A DNA stretch of 64,000 nucleotides, taken from NCBI GenBank assembly GCA_025024175.1, contig QCXZ01000053.1:682001-746000 (forward strand). Direction: 5' to 3'. How positions within the stretch are numbered: the first letter of the stretch is position 1; each line of letters starts with the position of its first letter. The position numbers and the translations under genes are program-made. The notes under the pieces are model-generated. The model saw nothing but the letters and a program-made list of their open reading frames with translations. It did no database searches and was not told where the DNA came from. Source of the DNA: Rhyzopertha dominica. Taxonomy: Eukaryota; Arthropoda; Insecta; Coleoptera; Bostrichidae. Shown here in pieces: positions 1-11,819 of the stretch.

Positions 1-387
1 GCTTTTGGTACGATAAGCCATGAGGTAGTGCCACAAATCTTAAGGGACAAAGGAGTCCCTCACTATTGGTTCGGACAAACCACACCAACCAAACAGAAAT
101 TTTCACCATCGTACTAGGTGAAGCTATCCAAAAAACCATAATCAACATGGAAACCTAATTAAGCAGAAGAATGAAATAGTACTTCCAGCAGAACAATCCT
201 AGAAACAGATACAAAATACGAGATAGGGAACCGGACTTTGAGACCAACAAATAAAATGAGATATCTAGGTAGGTATATACATAACCAGCCATCTTAGTCG
301 TATAGAAACAGTTAGAGAACGGATCAAAACTTCACATAGAGTATCCAGGGGTGATATTATATCATTTATAGAGAAACCTAAACCACA
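1..387. other. Intergenic left edge, no gene seen
   Basis: No open frame or recognisable domain was found in this stretch. It is slightly A-rich and leads directly into the tandem duplication that follows. A fragment of a retroelement running off the left edge is possible, but no motif supports it. Confidence 0.4.
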
Positions 388-982
388 TTCCACAGAAAAT
401 TGAAAAAGAGCAAAGGCTAACTAACCCCTTTGTTGTTTTTTCACCTTGAAGCTTGATGGTCTCCGATTGCGCTAATTTTATGTTCATTTACTAATGTGGA
501 CCTGCTGCATTTGGGAGTGGTGTCAGTTGGTCTCTAGCTGCAACGGTTCCTCTGAAAAGTGGCGTAGAGTAGAAGGGATTATTTGCGAAAAAATAATTTC
601 TGGACGTCCTAGCTCATTTCTGACTGCATTNTTGGAATCTGGAGCTCANAATACATCACTGTGCCGATTTTGAGCGAAAAATAACTTCCACAGAAAAATG
701 AAAAAGAGCAAAGGCTAACAACCCCTTTGTTGTTTTTTCACCTTGAAACTTGATGGTCTCCGCTTACGCTAATTTTATGTTCATTTACTAATGTGGACCT
801 GCTGCATTTGGGACCGGTGTCAGTTGGTCTCTAGCTGCAAGGGTTCCTCTGAAAAGTGGCCTAGAGTAGAGGGGTCTATTTGCAAAAAATTAATTTCTGG
901 ACGTCCTAGCTCATTTCTGACTGCATTTTTGGAATCTGGAGCTCAAAATACATCACTGTGCCGATTTTGAACGAAAAATAAC
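388..982. repeat. Tandem duplication, two units of about 298 bp
   Basis: Two adjacent near-identical copies start with TTCCACAGAAAA at 388 and at 686. Each runs through a CTTTGTTGTTTTTTCACCTTG block, a TTGGTCTCTAGCTGCAA block and a GAAAAGTGGC block, and ends near CGATTTTGA-CGAAAAATAAC. They differ by scattered substitutions and one small indel, so the duplication is fairly recent. No coding frame spans it. A diverged relative of the second half lies at about 61,030-61,150, so the unit is a member of a dispersed repeat family. Confidence 0.85.
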
Positions 983-1724
983 CCCATGGTAAACGTGGGA
1001 CGTCACGCTGTCCAGTAGAGGAACCACTCGTATAAATGGAACACCTTTGGAGACGTGCCATCAAAAAAGATTGATACTCCGTGTTATACACCATTACCAT
1101 CATAATGTCGGCCAGTCGGGAACTTTTATTTTTATGACGGGCAGCTACAAAAAGGTGTCTTGGTGAACGTGCTCTCGGCTAAATGCCCGGAGTCGACTTT
1201 ATCCCCGAAACTGGGTGTGCATCACGTTCCAGGTGTAAGAAATTCGGCTCGCAGAAATGTCACCAAACTCGTTTTCGAAAAACGTGGTGGGATCACGAGG
1301 ACGATAGCACATTTCAAGCGGCAGACTCTCTATTGTCTAAAAATTTAACGTACTATCAATTGCTGATTAGAAATTTTCTTTTTATACTCATACTCCAGAA
1401 AATTATTCATGAATGTGAATGCTGTTAACAAAATAGAAGAGGTCAAGGTGAAAAGAACATAAATACCATATTTAACACGATTTATTTTAAAATATACTTG
1501 CAAAACTAATTACATATTTACATACACTTCATTTTACAATACAGCCTGTGTAAAGTTCAGAAAGTAATTAACCTGATTTGCTTGTCAAAATTTCCTAAGC
1601 ACTATATATATTGTAAACGAGTAATGTGATTATTATCTACTTCTTTAATTTGGTTTCTATAACTTTATTGCGCCTTAGTGCAGTATGAACGCTCTGTAAT
1701 TTAATATAAGATTCAGTCTGTACA
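983..1724. other. Intergenic, nothing recognised
   Basis: Short overlapping frames of 60-80 codons occur near 1,160-1,430 but show no domain, signal peptide or homology that I recognise. The stretch from 1,430 onward is AT-rich and unstructured. Confidence 0.4.
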
Positions 1725-2000
1725 TTATTCAAGATTTTTAAAAACTGAAAGATCGATGTTGGGCATAAAAATTTTGATTACATCGTGAACGAAAAGATTT
1801 ACAGCAGTTTGTGGTTCTTCAAGGACTTGATGAATGCTCATTAAGTCAAAAACGAAACAGTCTCGTACTTCTTCGGGTTTTAAATACACCAAACCGAAAA
1901 CGTCATTTAACCATTTACCGACGTCACAACCCGCTGCTCCATACTGCGTCGCTACTCCTAATTCTTGGATTGTCCTAAGCCAACACTGAAATAAATGGAG
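1725..2000 (-). pseudogene. Transposase-like C-terminal fragment (MULE type suspected)
   Basis: On the minus strand an ATG-less frame is open from the left flank of an acceptor-like TTTCAG (near 1,986) to a TAA at 1,725-1,727, giving about 86 codons after the AG. The protein contains the blocks LRTIQELG, GKWLNDVFGL and LKPEEVRDCFVFDLMS. These resemble the tail of Mutator-like (MULE) transposases of insects, in which a 'RKIQELGL' block is followed by 'W...FGLP.L.PEEV.D.F'. The upstream two-thirds of such a protein are absent, and no start codon or TIR was found, so it is most simply a relic. A terminal exon of a host gene derived from a transposase is the alternative. The family assignment rests on remembered motifs only. 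Confidence 0.45.
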
Positions 2001-5000
2001 TCTGAATTAACTTAAAGGCTTCTTCATAAATGGTAGTTATCTTATTCGATAGAATACAATAATCTAGAAGGATATAATAGTCGTTCTGAATAACATGTGT
2101 CGTAAACATTTGTAAAAAGTATTATAGGCAGTGAGAAAATGNTTCATCTACATGACTCACACAATGCCTGAAGATTTTTAGCACAAATCGAACTCGTCTG
2201 CTGCTATGAGGAAGTTTTCCCCTCTGACTGTTGTCTGTTCGTGTAACACCTTGACTCACTGTAACATTTATTAACAGCATGGTTAGTATATGCAGTTAGT
2301 TCTTGAAAAAACGGTTCCCCCATAAAGTAATAGGATACAATAAAATATACCCAACAAGAAAAACAATGCAGTAGATTTCATACACTGAATTAGACTGAAC
2401 GTTAGACACCTGTTCTACAAAAAGCTGCGAACTCTTTTGCCTCAACAAATTCAGTGAAATAGCACCCGTTTTAGCAACTCTTCGCGAGTCCACTCAAGCT
2501 GGCGTGTCCGCAAATTAATAACACCGGGAACCTGCGTACGTGCCAGGATATGTCTCATTAGCCGGCACAGATGGGCAAACACCGGGAGAAGACGCGTAAG
2601 AAGTCGCTAATGCAAGGCTCCTGGACGTACGTGATCTCAAATAAAAAGGTGCTGTTTATAGATGGACCTCGGGCAGTTTGAGCCCGGTTTATAGGTGGGC
2701 AATTCGCGTCGTTTTGTGCCGTTTATGGCCGTTTGTTATCACCTGCCTGTTAGGTTGTACTGTTAAATCAACGGTGGCAGTTGCACGGAAGATTCTTGTT
2801 TGATGAATTTCTCAAGTTATAGGTAATTGTTGCAGTAGAATTATTAGATAGTTTAGTTTTGTAGCAAAAGTGAAGTTGAATAAACCACAATATAATTGAT
2901 GTACCAGCTGCTTAATTTACATAAAATGAGAATCAAACAGGACAATAATATATTTTTCATATGATTTAACTTTTTTAGCTACAATTCATGCACATGCATA
3001 CTCGTCATGTTTGTTCCTTCATTTATCTCAGAGAATTAGTCTTCCTTGCCCAATAAAAAGTGGTATCGATTATTTCCAGTTAATAGTGCAGAATAATTAT
3101 TGTTCCTGTGACCACGGTTCATTAATCATTATATTATATCCTTCACTGAGCGAAGAAGATATGTTAAAAACTAGATCTCATGTGGAAAAACTGATCATTT
3201 TGTCGTGTTCCAGTTTTCATATTCATTTCGCCACCAACTTTCGTTCACAGATGACTTCACAGCTTATTTTACTTCAAAATTTTTTTGTACACTTTACCAT
3301 ATGAACTTTAATGTCCTGCTCAATAACACTAACCCCCAAGTTTTGGTTTCAGAGGACACTGTTCGTCAACAAAGAAGATGTGGGTTCAACATTTGGATTA
3401 TCATTGGTGATCTGAAAGGATCATCTTTATTTAGCCCACGGAGAAGGGTTCGTATTTCTTCTCTTTTTCTTTAATATTAAGCTAAGTTATTAATAAAACG
3501 TCAAGAGCTTGATCATCATTTTGGATATCTTTTACATGTTCATATTCTCGTGCTGAACGTCGAGTATTACCATTACTTGATCCATAGGTGTAAATAATGT
3601 CTGCATATTCCGCAGTCGAAAATTCATACATAATTGCTAACTCAGAAAAGCCTTTGTAATTTTGATAAATAAATATGGATTTGACGATTAAGTAATCATT
3701 CAAATCCTTAGGTAAATTTCCAAATAATGATTCAAAGGTAACTGGGGAGTTTCCAAAACATAAATAATGTAAATGCTTATAACTTCTAAACTAAAAGGAA
3801 AAGAACAAATGTTCATTTAACATCTTTTACTTAGACGACTATCATCATTCAAGTATGGCATATAGGTTATAGATCACACTGTATAGGCTACAAATCTTTA
3901 TACTTTGCATAAACAACTTAATTCCATATTTATATAAATAATATTTTGCACATTTCACGTCCGGAGATGAGGCATACAACACGCAGGTTCCTTTCTCTAT
4001 TGAAAATGCATCGCCACAAGCAACACTCTCATACTTATTAATTCGCAAAGACACCATCCCGTCTAATAAATATTCTAACGCCGCTTTGTGTACACTAGCG
4101 AAGAAATTACACATTCTGATGCGAAGGTCTTTCCTGTATGCCCAACGAGGTATTTGCATAAATTCTTCTTCGATTAGCGTTATTTATCCAACGGCCTGTT
4201 TACGTAACTTCAGGAGCGGATTGCTCAGAGGTGTGTCTCCGACTTGTAAATCGAATCGCTTTATAGATGTACAACACCTGGGCTGTACGTTACTGCGCAT
4301 AAAGTCGGGCTCATTTGGGCAAAGCTGCCTCGAGATGGTAAATAGGTAAATGGCCCTGGATCTTCGATGTGTAATTTGTCGAGTTGTCCAAGAATAACGC
4401 TCGGGATTGAAGTATCCATTAATCATCGACGACGATGGCGTTAAGTTGAATTTGTAGGGGCATCTTGGGTTGGCTACTTAAACCTATTTATTTTCCCGGC
4501 AGGTACCGGCGTGGAAGTTATTAAATAATATCGCAGATAGAGAATAGGAATTGTTTGAAGCTTTTAAGAATGAAGGTGCAGAAGACCGATTAGTTTTAAG
4601 AAGATAAATGATCGAGATCAGTTTAAAAAACACACAAAGCTAAAGTTTAAATGTAAACGAATTAAACCGACAAAAAATATACTGTTATAAAACATGAATA
4701 TAGGAAGAAACATGAATTTATTTTATTAAGTTTACCCAGTATTTGCTACATGTAACAAACGATATGCTTCGTATGGAACCAGCTTCACTTAAAAAAAATA
4801 GATATGTGTTTGAACTATAATGCAGACATCTGCGTCAGATTACACTGTTATACAAGTAAATATTTAAATTTGCCAGCCAGTTTTCAGAGAATTCTTTGTA
4901 GCTGATAAAAAATGCATGGCAGGATTTGTGTGTCAAACCACAACAAGTTTTTGCAATCTGTTAGATTTTTCAGTTTAGTTCATTCTGTACGAGAACACCT

Positions 5001-7204
5001 TAATATACTGGCAAGCAAATGGAGGTCAGTTTGAATTTATGATTTTCTGTTTTAGGCAGGTATTTCTAAATTATTTTACTGAAACGAGTTTGGAAAAATT
5101 ATATCAAACTGTCTATATTGGATGGTATCTAGGAATAGTATTTGTATATTAATGAAATATAAAATCAATCTGAAATAAATATTTAGTAATATCTAGAAAG
5201 ATAAATAGAGTGTATTAATGAGAAATACTCTTGACATCTAGAAGGTATCTGTTTGTTTTGGAGGAGTATGTCAATATAACGTATGTGTTCACCTTCCATG
5301 TTTACAGAATTTATTTCCCAAGTCTTAACTTAATCATTAATTTCTTCATTTCACATCTCTTCTATCACAAATCAAATAATTACATTTCTAACTGGAACGC
5401 CGGAAGTATTTCATAGTGAGATATATAATTTGCCCTACACATAAGCTAGGAATGTGTCAAATGCGATACAATATTTTTACCAGTATCACCACTATAAACT
5501 TTACATTCATTTCGTAATTCAGAACATTTTTACTATCGCAAAACAAATAGTTACTTTTCTCGCCACCACCGAGGAAGCATTTACCTGCTATTGCGAAAAG
5601 AAGGAAAATATACATTTTGACTCACGTCCCCAATACCAAGAATCATTACTCGCTGTTGCATGACCAGCGAAAATCCGTACGCTAGTAAAGATGTCGCAAA
5701 TCCGGTTTAATCACATGCAAAATTCATTGATGGTCCGCTGAATTATTTGTAGAACACGAAAGTTGGTCGAACCAGACACATGAATAGCGTCGATCACATA
5801 TAAATATTCAGGAGCAGCGCTTGACATTTCGTGAAGAAGGTCATAGGTGCGACGTTATTCCGATCCTTTCTTCCAGGTAATGCAATCTTTTTGGTATGTA
5901 CTAACAAGCTTCTTTTGCAAAGTGTCCCAGATATCAACCATTCGGTATATACATTCTTATGGAAATATATTTTCATTCAACGATAAGAGATCTCGCATTT
6001 GCGCCCTATCAAGAATAGGTACATACAGAATAGAGATCCGTGATCCACATAATGTATAATGATATACGAAGTACCAAAGAAACATAAATTAAGCTTGAAA
6101 ACCATTTGACAACGACTTATTAGAGAAGGTCATTTGCAAGGGTCAAATATGAGTTCTGGATAACAATTGTGAAATACACTTGCCTATAAATTTTAGGTGT
6201 ACACACATAATTAACCAGCTAAATGTATTGGAAATTGGAAGGGCCCAGAGTTGGCAACCCAGGTCCAAGGAGGTAGCTGCCCCCTTCCTTGTTCCCCCTT
6301 CGGTACACCCATGGTTACAGACTACTCTGTTTCAATAATCTCAAAATATATCTCTTTTTAAACGTCAAGTTACCGGTTTCAGAATTTTTTCGAAACCATA
6401 AATAACATTTACCAAGACTGTTCATTTTTAACTCATAATATTTGCTTACTCAAAGATTAGTCTTTTCAAGAGTTGACTATTCTGGCTTATTCTATTTTAT
6501 GGAGATAAAATTACACAATTTGTGTGTAAGGGTTACCTGGGGTATTAGAATGCAGAATAGCGTTCTGCAAAGGATTGTTGTCTTTTCCTCTTAAATATGC
6601 ACAATAAAATATATATGTATCTCACACACAATTTTAACCACTAAAACTTCCTCATACTTTTAAGGATAAGATTGCTTGTAGGACAGACTTTCACAGTCAA
6701 AATTTGAGGAACAGCTCCACTCGAGAACTGTTAACGTCACACACACACAAAAATTCAAAAAGCGCCATAAAAATCTTTCCATATTTTTATATCTTCCCAT
6801 TCAACTATAGCCAGTTATTACTGTTATTATCGGTGTCGACCCAGTCATTTTTGTATTCACATTCCTCACGCTTTATGGCGACGGGGTTCCTCTCTAGCAC
6901 AAAGGCCTCTCCGAATGGTGAGATACCGACTCCCAACAGTTAAACCGATCCAGAACGCTGCGAGCAGCAGATTTACGATGTTCCCTGATGGCTTCCACTG
7001 CCTCCTTCCGCATGATTCACTAGCCTATCTCAGAAGGTGGCAATGCCGTTGGGAAGATTCTTACTTCGGTTTCGGTTGCTTCTTTAAGCTTTCCACTTGC
7101 GATTCTGTCGAATTCTGAACGTTTGTACGGAGAAGGTTCGCATACCAATCATGAAACTGTAACCATTGAAGCTAACCAGGACCGGATTATAATATTTCAG
7201 ACAC
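2001..7204. other. Intergenic, no supported gene
   Basis: Five kilobases of AT-rich sequence with a GC-richer patch at about 2,500-2,760 and another at about 4,180-4,500. The open frames present (up to 104 codons, for example minus strand 3,845-4,159) lack recognisable domains and lie in sequence without codon-like bias. A short CT-rich patch at about 6,240-6,310 is compositionally unusual but has no identifiable function. Confidence 0.4.
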
Positions 7205-7740
7205 ACAGAGAGAACAATTTGTTTGGAAGAACTAAATATGTTTACGGCAAACAAATTATTTGTTTGTGTATGGCGAAGTAAATGATTTGTTTGTGACAAA
7301 CCCTCAAAATTCTTGAAGCGGCTAAAATAACATTTATTTAACATAATATATACAAACAAACAATTATTTCTTTGTATCCAAAAACAGATTATTGCATTAA
7401 ATCATCATTTATTCTGTTTAAATACATGTTGTTTGCTGTAACAACAGGTGTGTTTGAGTTGAATATTTAAATAGTTGAATAACAAAAAGAAACATCGATG
7501 TAACGAAAGATATATTTATTAGAAACAAGCATTTACTTTTGTTGATATAATTCTTCAAAGCATTTAATTTAAATTAGGTTACTTGAACTCGCAAGTTCTG
7601 TTCGATCTCAAATAAATTGTAATATAATTACAAACAAACTGATATTCTTCTTACAAATAAAATTTGTTTGTTTGAAGATAAATTTGTTGGACCTAAAGAA
7701 ATGTAAGTCAAACAAATTGATTTTATAAATCCAAACAGTT
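7205..7740. repeat. Cluster of CAAACAAA / TTTGTTTG inverted motifs
   Basis: The motif TTTGTTTG or its complement recurs at least seven times in about 540 bp. Two copies form a perfect inverted repeat with 9-bp arms around one T (7,248-7,266). A TGTTTAC, the classical forkhead-factor core, lies just before it at about 7,239. Others sit near 7,284, 7,352 and 7,664. No gene is present. The cluster could be a regulatory patch or the end of an AT-rich transposon. Confidence 0.5.
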
Positions 7741-8014
7741 TTATCTGTGCACAGCGTTTCAAACTAATAAGTAACAATTAAGTCTGAGCCGTCTAAAATT
7801 GCGTATACAATTCTTTTACCATTTTTTCGTATACCCTCTATTCATAAATGCAAGAGATAGTTTTGTTTGATATAAACTATAGTGGGTATTTCTAATATGT
7901 TTTCAATTTGATAATGTCCAGACTTTGGGCAGTAGTAATGCAGCCTTAAGTAAAGGTTTTCTAATGTTCTTTGTAGCTTATTTGCAGGTAAGTTCTGACT
8001 TTCTGCCCTGATTC

Positions 8015-8694
8015 GTCCTTTTAAATCTTCTTATTATGTGGCCAGATACCCNCACAGGAAAAAATCAAACGGCATCAGANCAGGGGACATTCACTTTTTG
8101 AGGGTATTTTGTGTTGACTTGTTCCATCTATTCATTTTTCATGTTCATGGCAGTTTCGCAAAATTCTATCCTACGATCGAAATCATCTTCGCTCAGTTCT
8201 TGTAATAAGTGAATTTTGTATGGATGAAACTCTGCTAATATGGTGAGTGAAAGCACGCTATTGTACGGAACACTTGGGATTCTCTTGCACATCTAAAAGG
8301 ACATTCAAGCCACTTTCCTCACTCGTAACAACCTTTGGACGTCCTGGTTTTTGACGATTTTTTGACACCGCCGGCTTCTTCAAACGTTGCAATGTTTTAA
8401 TAATTGTTGATCTGGCAATTGGTTCACGATCTTCATGAATTTCATTGTAGAGTGCAACTACTTCCGAATAACTTCGCCTTCTATCTCCATAACCAATTAT
8501 CATCAAAATTTCGATGCGATCATGTTCAGTTAACTGAGGCATTGCGACTGCAAATTACAAAGTGAATGAAAATTATCACCAGCCACGAGGAAAATGCATT
8601 TTAATTACCTATGGGCCCGTGCATAATTTCAGAAAAATCGGTCGAACAGAACCTGAAATATCCTGCTGGTTCCATACTTTGTAGCGACCCTGTA
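8015..8694 (-). mobile_element. Decayed mariner/IS630-type transposon
   Basis: The minus strand holds a start at 8,542 followed by about 94 codons of a helix-turn-helix N-terminus (blocks HDRIEILMIIGYGDR, IARSTIIKTLQRL and a GRPKV hinge), typical of the DUF4817-type heads of insect mariner-like transposases. The frame stops at 8,258. It resumes in another frame with HPYKIHLLQEL at about 8,205-8,240 and, after further breaks, with FDFFLWGYL-like sequence near 8,050-8,080. Most of the catalytic DDE centre is missing. A terminal sequence reading TACAGGGTCGCTACAAAG on the minus strand (8,671-8,694) fits a 5' terminal inverted repeat. The element is an internally deleted, inactive fossil. Two N bases fall in its tail. 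Confidence 0.75.
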
Positions 8695-11290
8695 TGTTCT
8701 TAAATAGGAGCATATTAATATTACTATCCTTCATATTTAATTTATGACATTACCGCCAGCCTAATTGTTAATGCCAACCGTTTATGTTCGCTGCGTTAAA
8801 CTATGCGTTGCGACACTTTTACTACACTATACTGCGTCCCTATAATTGTTCATTGTGATTCCGAGACAAAGCGACCTGTACGCATAACCCACTAAAAACT
8901 TTTCTCCACCTTTTTTGCACCTGATCCGGAACAATGTCCACCTTTTATGTATTATTCACAGTCGGTCAGTCGTTTTATGTTTTGTACGCGTTCGGTTTCG
9001 AAATTCGCGTAATACATTTTTCTTTTAACGGTCACCGGCGTGCATGTCTTCACGCTTTTTGACTTTTTGGCAATGCACAGAATTGCGTTGAGATTTAAAT
9101 AGAATTGATTCAAGTTTAGCTTATTTAAACCGTTATTTCCAAGCGAGAGTAAAGAAATGTATAACGATGCTTACAAAGAAATGCTGATGACAATACATTA
9201 AGAAAAGGTACTTTATTTAAAGTTAAAGCCACCTTTCTAGTGTTTGTCACTTTAGTAAGCCAAGTAACCCAGGGTTTAGAGCATCTAGAATGTAAAAACT
9301 GTCAAATTTTACTTTTTGAGGTACTGATTTCGTGAACCCCCCCTCAGTATTTTTTATTCCAAGCTATTCATACCTTTTGGTTAAATTTTCTAAAGACACG
9401 AACTATCTATTTATACACTGCTTAATGGAGTTCACGTACCACCAAAAAATATCCACTTTGTGGAAGACTCAACCTAAAAGTCATTCAAGTAAAATAGTTT
9501 AAGCACCAATAACAACAAAGTTCTGGATATTTTTTTGGTATTTTGGTAGATTATCGTCAATATTTATGGAAGAGCAAAAGTCGTGAGAACAGATAACTAT
9601 TTGTTCATAATTATAAGATTACATGAATCAACAATTGTTCATTCATTGTTGAAAAACAAACATTTGTTTTCTGTGTGACGTCATATCACATTGTCATCAC
9701 AAGAAGTAGTGATTATACTTACACAGAGGGTGTCTCTAAAAATGTGCTCAACATTCCTAGAGATAAGATTTGAGTAAATGTGTTTATTTCGAAAAAAGTG
9801 CCCTGCCACAAAGGTAGTATAACTAAGAAGTTTAACCAAGAGTATCTCCAAGTTATAATTTATTCTTGAAAGCTAGGAATCAGTGATATAGTTTCACAGC
9901 TCTTATTCTTCCCATAGTAGAATTATAAGGATGTTTTTGGCTTCTAACATCTAACATGAAAGTTAACAGAGGTCCACCTGTAGAAGGACTGGTATTCCCA
10001 CGGTTGGTTTTGTGTTGACCTTAAAATTTCACCACCTGCGGACAGAGAAATAACANACCTAGNGNATCGAGAGGTATAGGGTTACCAGGTGGTCCAGATT
10101 TTACTGGATTGTTTGAATATGTGATGTCATATACAGATCGTCGGTTAATGCTGTACTGCTTTATAAACTTGGCAGTGGACATTGAAAATTGTTAACAGTA
10201 ATGTACGTTATATAGAAGGAATGTACTTGAGCTTTTGAGTTTTTGTTTTTTTTTAGCAATAGGGGATTTCTAGATTTCGACACATTTTATCTTTAATATT
10301 TATCTTGCTTATTTCTGCACATCTACAACTGACGGCATATGATCAAACCTTCTTTTAAATCAAATGACACTTCCGAATTTGTATTACCAAAAAATCACAG
10401 GACAAATATGAAGACTAATATAGTAAATTCAATATCTGGTTTGTTACAAAAAGAAATTAATAAATCTTCGAGAGGTATACCGAAATTTCAACATCATTGT
10501 TATGAACAACTGAACTTTAATATTCATTTTCATGTTTCTAGGAATCAAGTAATTTACAAGTTACGTTTTTTCTATGAATAGAGTTTTTTTGACCTTGTGA
10601 AATTGTCTTAGGTTTTTCTTTGTAAAGAGATGCCATTTACCATAATATTGATATATTTTGGAGTAAAAATAATTCATGGGGGTAAAATATGATAGTTGGT
10701 TCATAGGTTGAAGTCCAGTAGCTGACGTTGTCGACTTTTCCGCTTCTTTGGTATAATTTTTTATCTTTGCTAGTTGAAAAACAATGTTGGTTTTTGCAAT
10801 GGATATTTTGACGATTCTATAAACGAGGAAAACTGTGTATCTTTTCTGACTTGGTGGATAATGCATCATCATTTTTAATAGTCTGCATAAAAATGAGGTC
10901 CCTAAATTCTAGACTCTTTTACTCACTTTGCAAAGATGTGGGAGCAGAACATTCAGAGTAACTGCTTTACTGTGACTCAAGATTAACTAGGAAGGGTGTA
11001 GCAATTTTTTGGACGAGAAAAACCATCAGGGAGTTGAAGAGGTTCAAGAAACTAGTCGATCTTCTCTTAAAGTAAAACATGTAGAATTTACAACTCCAAG
11101 AAACAAGCTCAAGTGACAAAGTTACTATTCTTGTCGTAAAATAAAGGACACATCGAATCCAAGAGTTAAACATTTGTTTATCCATGCTCTACGATCCACT
11201 GTTGATTCTTCAGTCATCATCATCAAGCTAAATCCTCAAAATTCCCAAATCCATCGTTTTCCACGAAAGAATTATCACCTATAAGTTGCA
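8695..11290. other. Intergenic, no supported gene
   Basis: This stretch is AT-rich and has no recognisable gene. It contains the CRE-like octamer at 9,676, a possible solo transposon end AGGGTGTCTCTAAAAATG near 9,727, and ambiguous bases near 10,055-10,067. Frames of 80-103 codons at 10,339-10,872 have no known domain. Confidence 0.4.
9676..9683. promoter_or_regulatory. Full CRE palindrome TGACGTCA
   Basis: This is a perfect 8-bp cAMP-response element (CREB/ATF site) in a non-coding, AT-rich setting about 2 kb upstream of the CLCA start codon. A second perfect copy lies at 26,571-26,578 inside intron 1. A single octamer can arise by chance, so the functional claim is weak. Confidence 0.3.
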
Positions 11291-11672
11291 AACCTCACGA
11301 GCTACCTACTTGGGTGTCTTCGCAAACTTGCATCGTTTCTTCTGCTCACCCCTCCGTCCCTCGATGGTCATCCTTGCACCAGGGGTCACTCTGAGGCCGC
11401 CGCTACCGCCGTTACCCGTCGGTGCATTACCGTAGCCGCAAATAGTGGGAGTAGAGCGCTTCAGCGAGTGACGCTTCCACTTCGTCAGTCTTTGCGCAGC
11501 GCTCTGTTGATACGCACGTAGGTGTTTTTGGACGCGCGACCGCTGGAGTGAGACGGTTTTGTTGATAGTGTTTTCCGTTGCCAAGGCGACCAACGCAATC
11601 GATAGTTTATTTTTCATGCTGTGGACAGTAAAAAAATGAGTGCCTGAATCGGAGAACTGTGCGGACGTTGAG
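11291..11672 (+). promoter_or_regulatory. GC-rich upstream region / 5'UTR of the CLCA gene
   Basis: The 380 bp before the CLCA start codon are clearly GC-richer than the surroundings and hold several CpG-bearing words (GCGCAGCGC, ACGCGCGACCG). A TCAGTC near 11,488 fits the arthropod initiator consensus, but no matching TATA box or clear downstream element is present, so the exact transcription start cannot be fixed. An ATG at 11,636 is followed by TGA two codons later and makes a tiny upstream ORF. The opposite strand carries a 124-codon frame that I regard as a composition effect. Confidence 0.4.
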
Positions 11673-11819
11673 ATGGCCAAAATTTTTGCTGTGATCGCCC
11701 TTTTGGCGGTGGTGGCCAGTGGACTTGAACTGAAGAACTATGCTTACGAGGATTTGGTGGTTGCCTTGACTGATGGGGTGCCGGCCACTAACTGCAAGGC
11801 GATTCTGGAAAACCTAGAG
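11673..11819 (+). CDS. CLCA exon 1: signal peptide exon
   Basis: The exon has 49 codons starting at the first ATG after an in-frame region, with a hydrophobic core FAVIALLAVVASG ideal for a signal peptide. This is followed by LELKNYAYEDLVVAL, the usual start of mature CLCA proteins. It ends in phase 0 at a good donor (GAG/GTGAGT). The next compatible coding exon is at 34,038, which begins ATLAGSSQYLF and continues the family alignment without a gap. That match is why I join the two across 22 kb. No other intermediate coding exon is needed. Confidence 0.85.

Noticed and set aside
1..360. Possible LINE reverse-transcriptase tail (a MRYLG-like word near 260)
   Set aside because: One short word and no supporting frame. 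Too little to call.
11306..11680. 124-codon minus-strand frame overlapping the CLCA start region
   Set aside because: It has no domain and overlaps the GC-rich 5' region and exon 1 of CLCA on the other strand. Open length is explained by composition.
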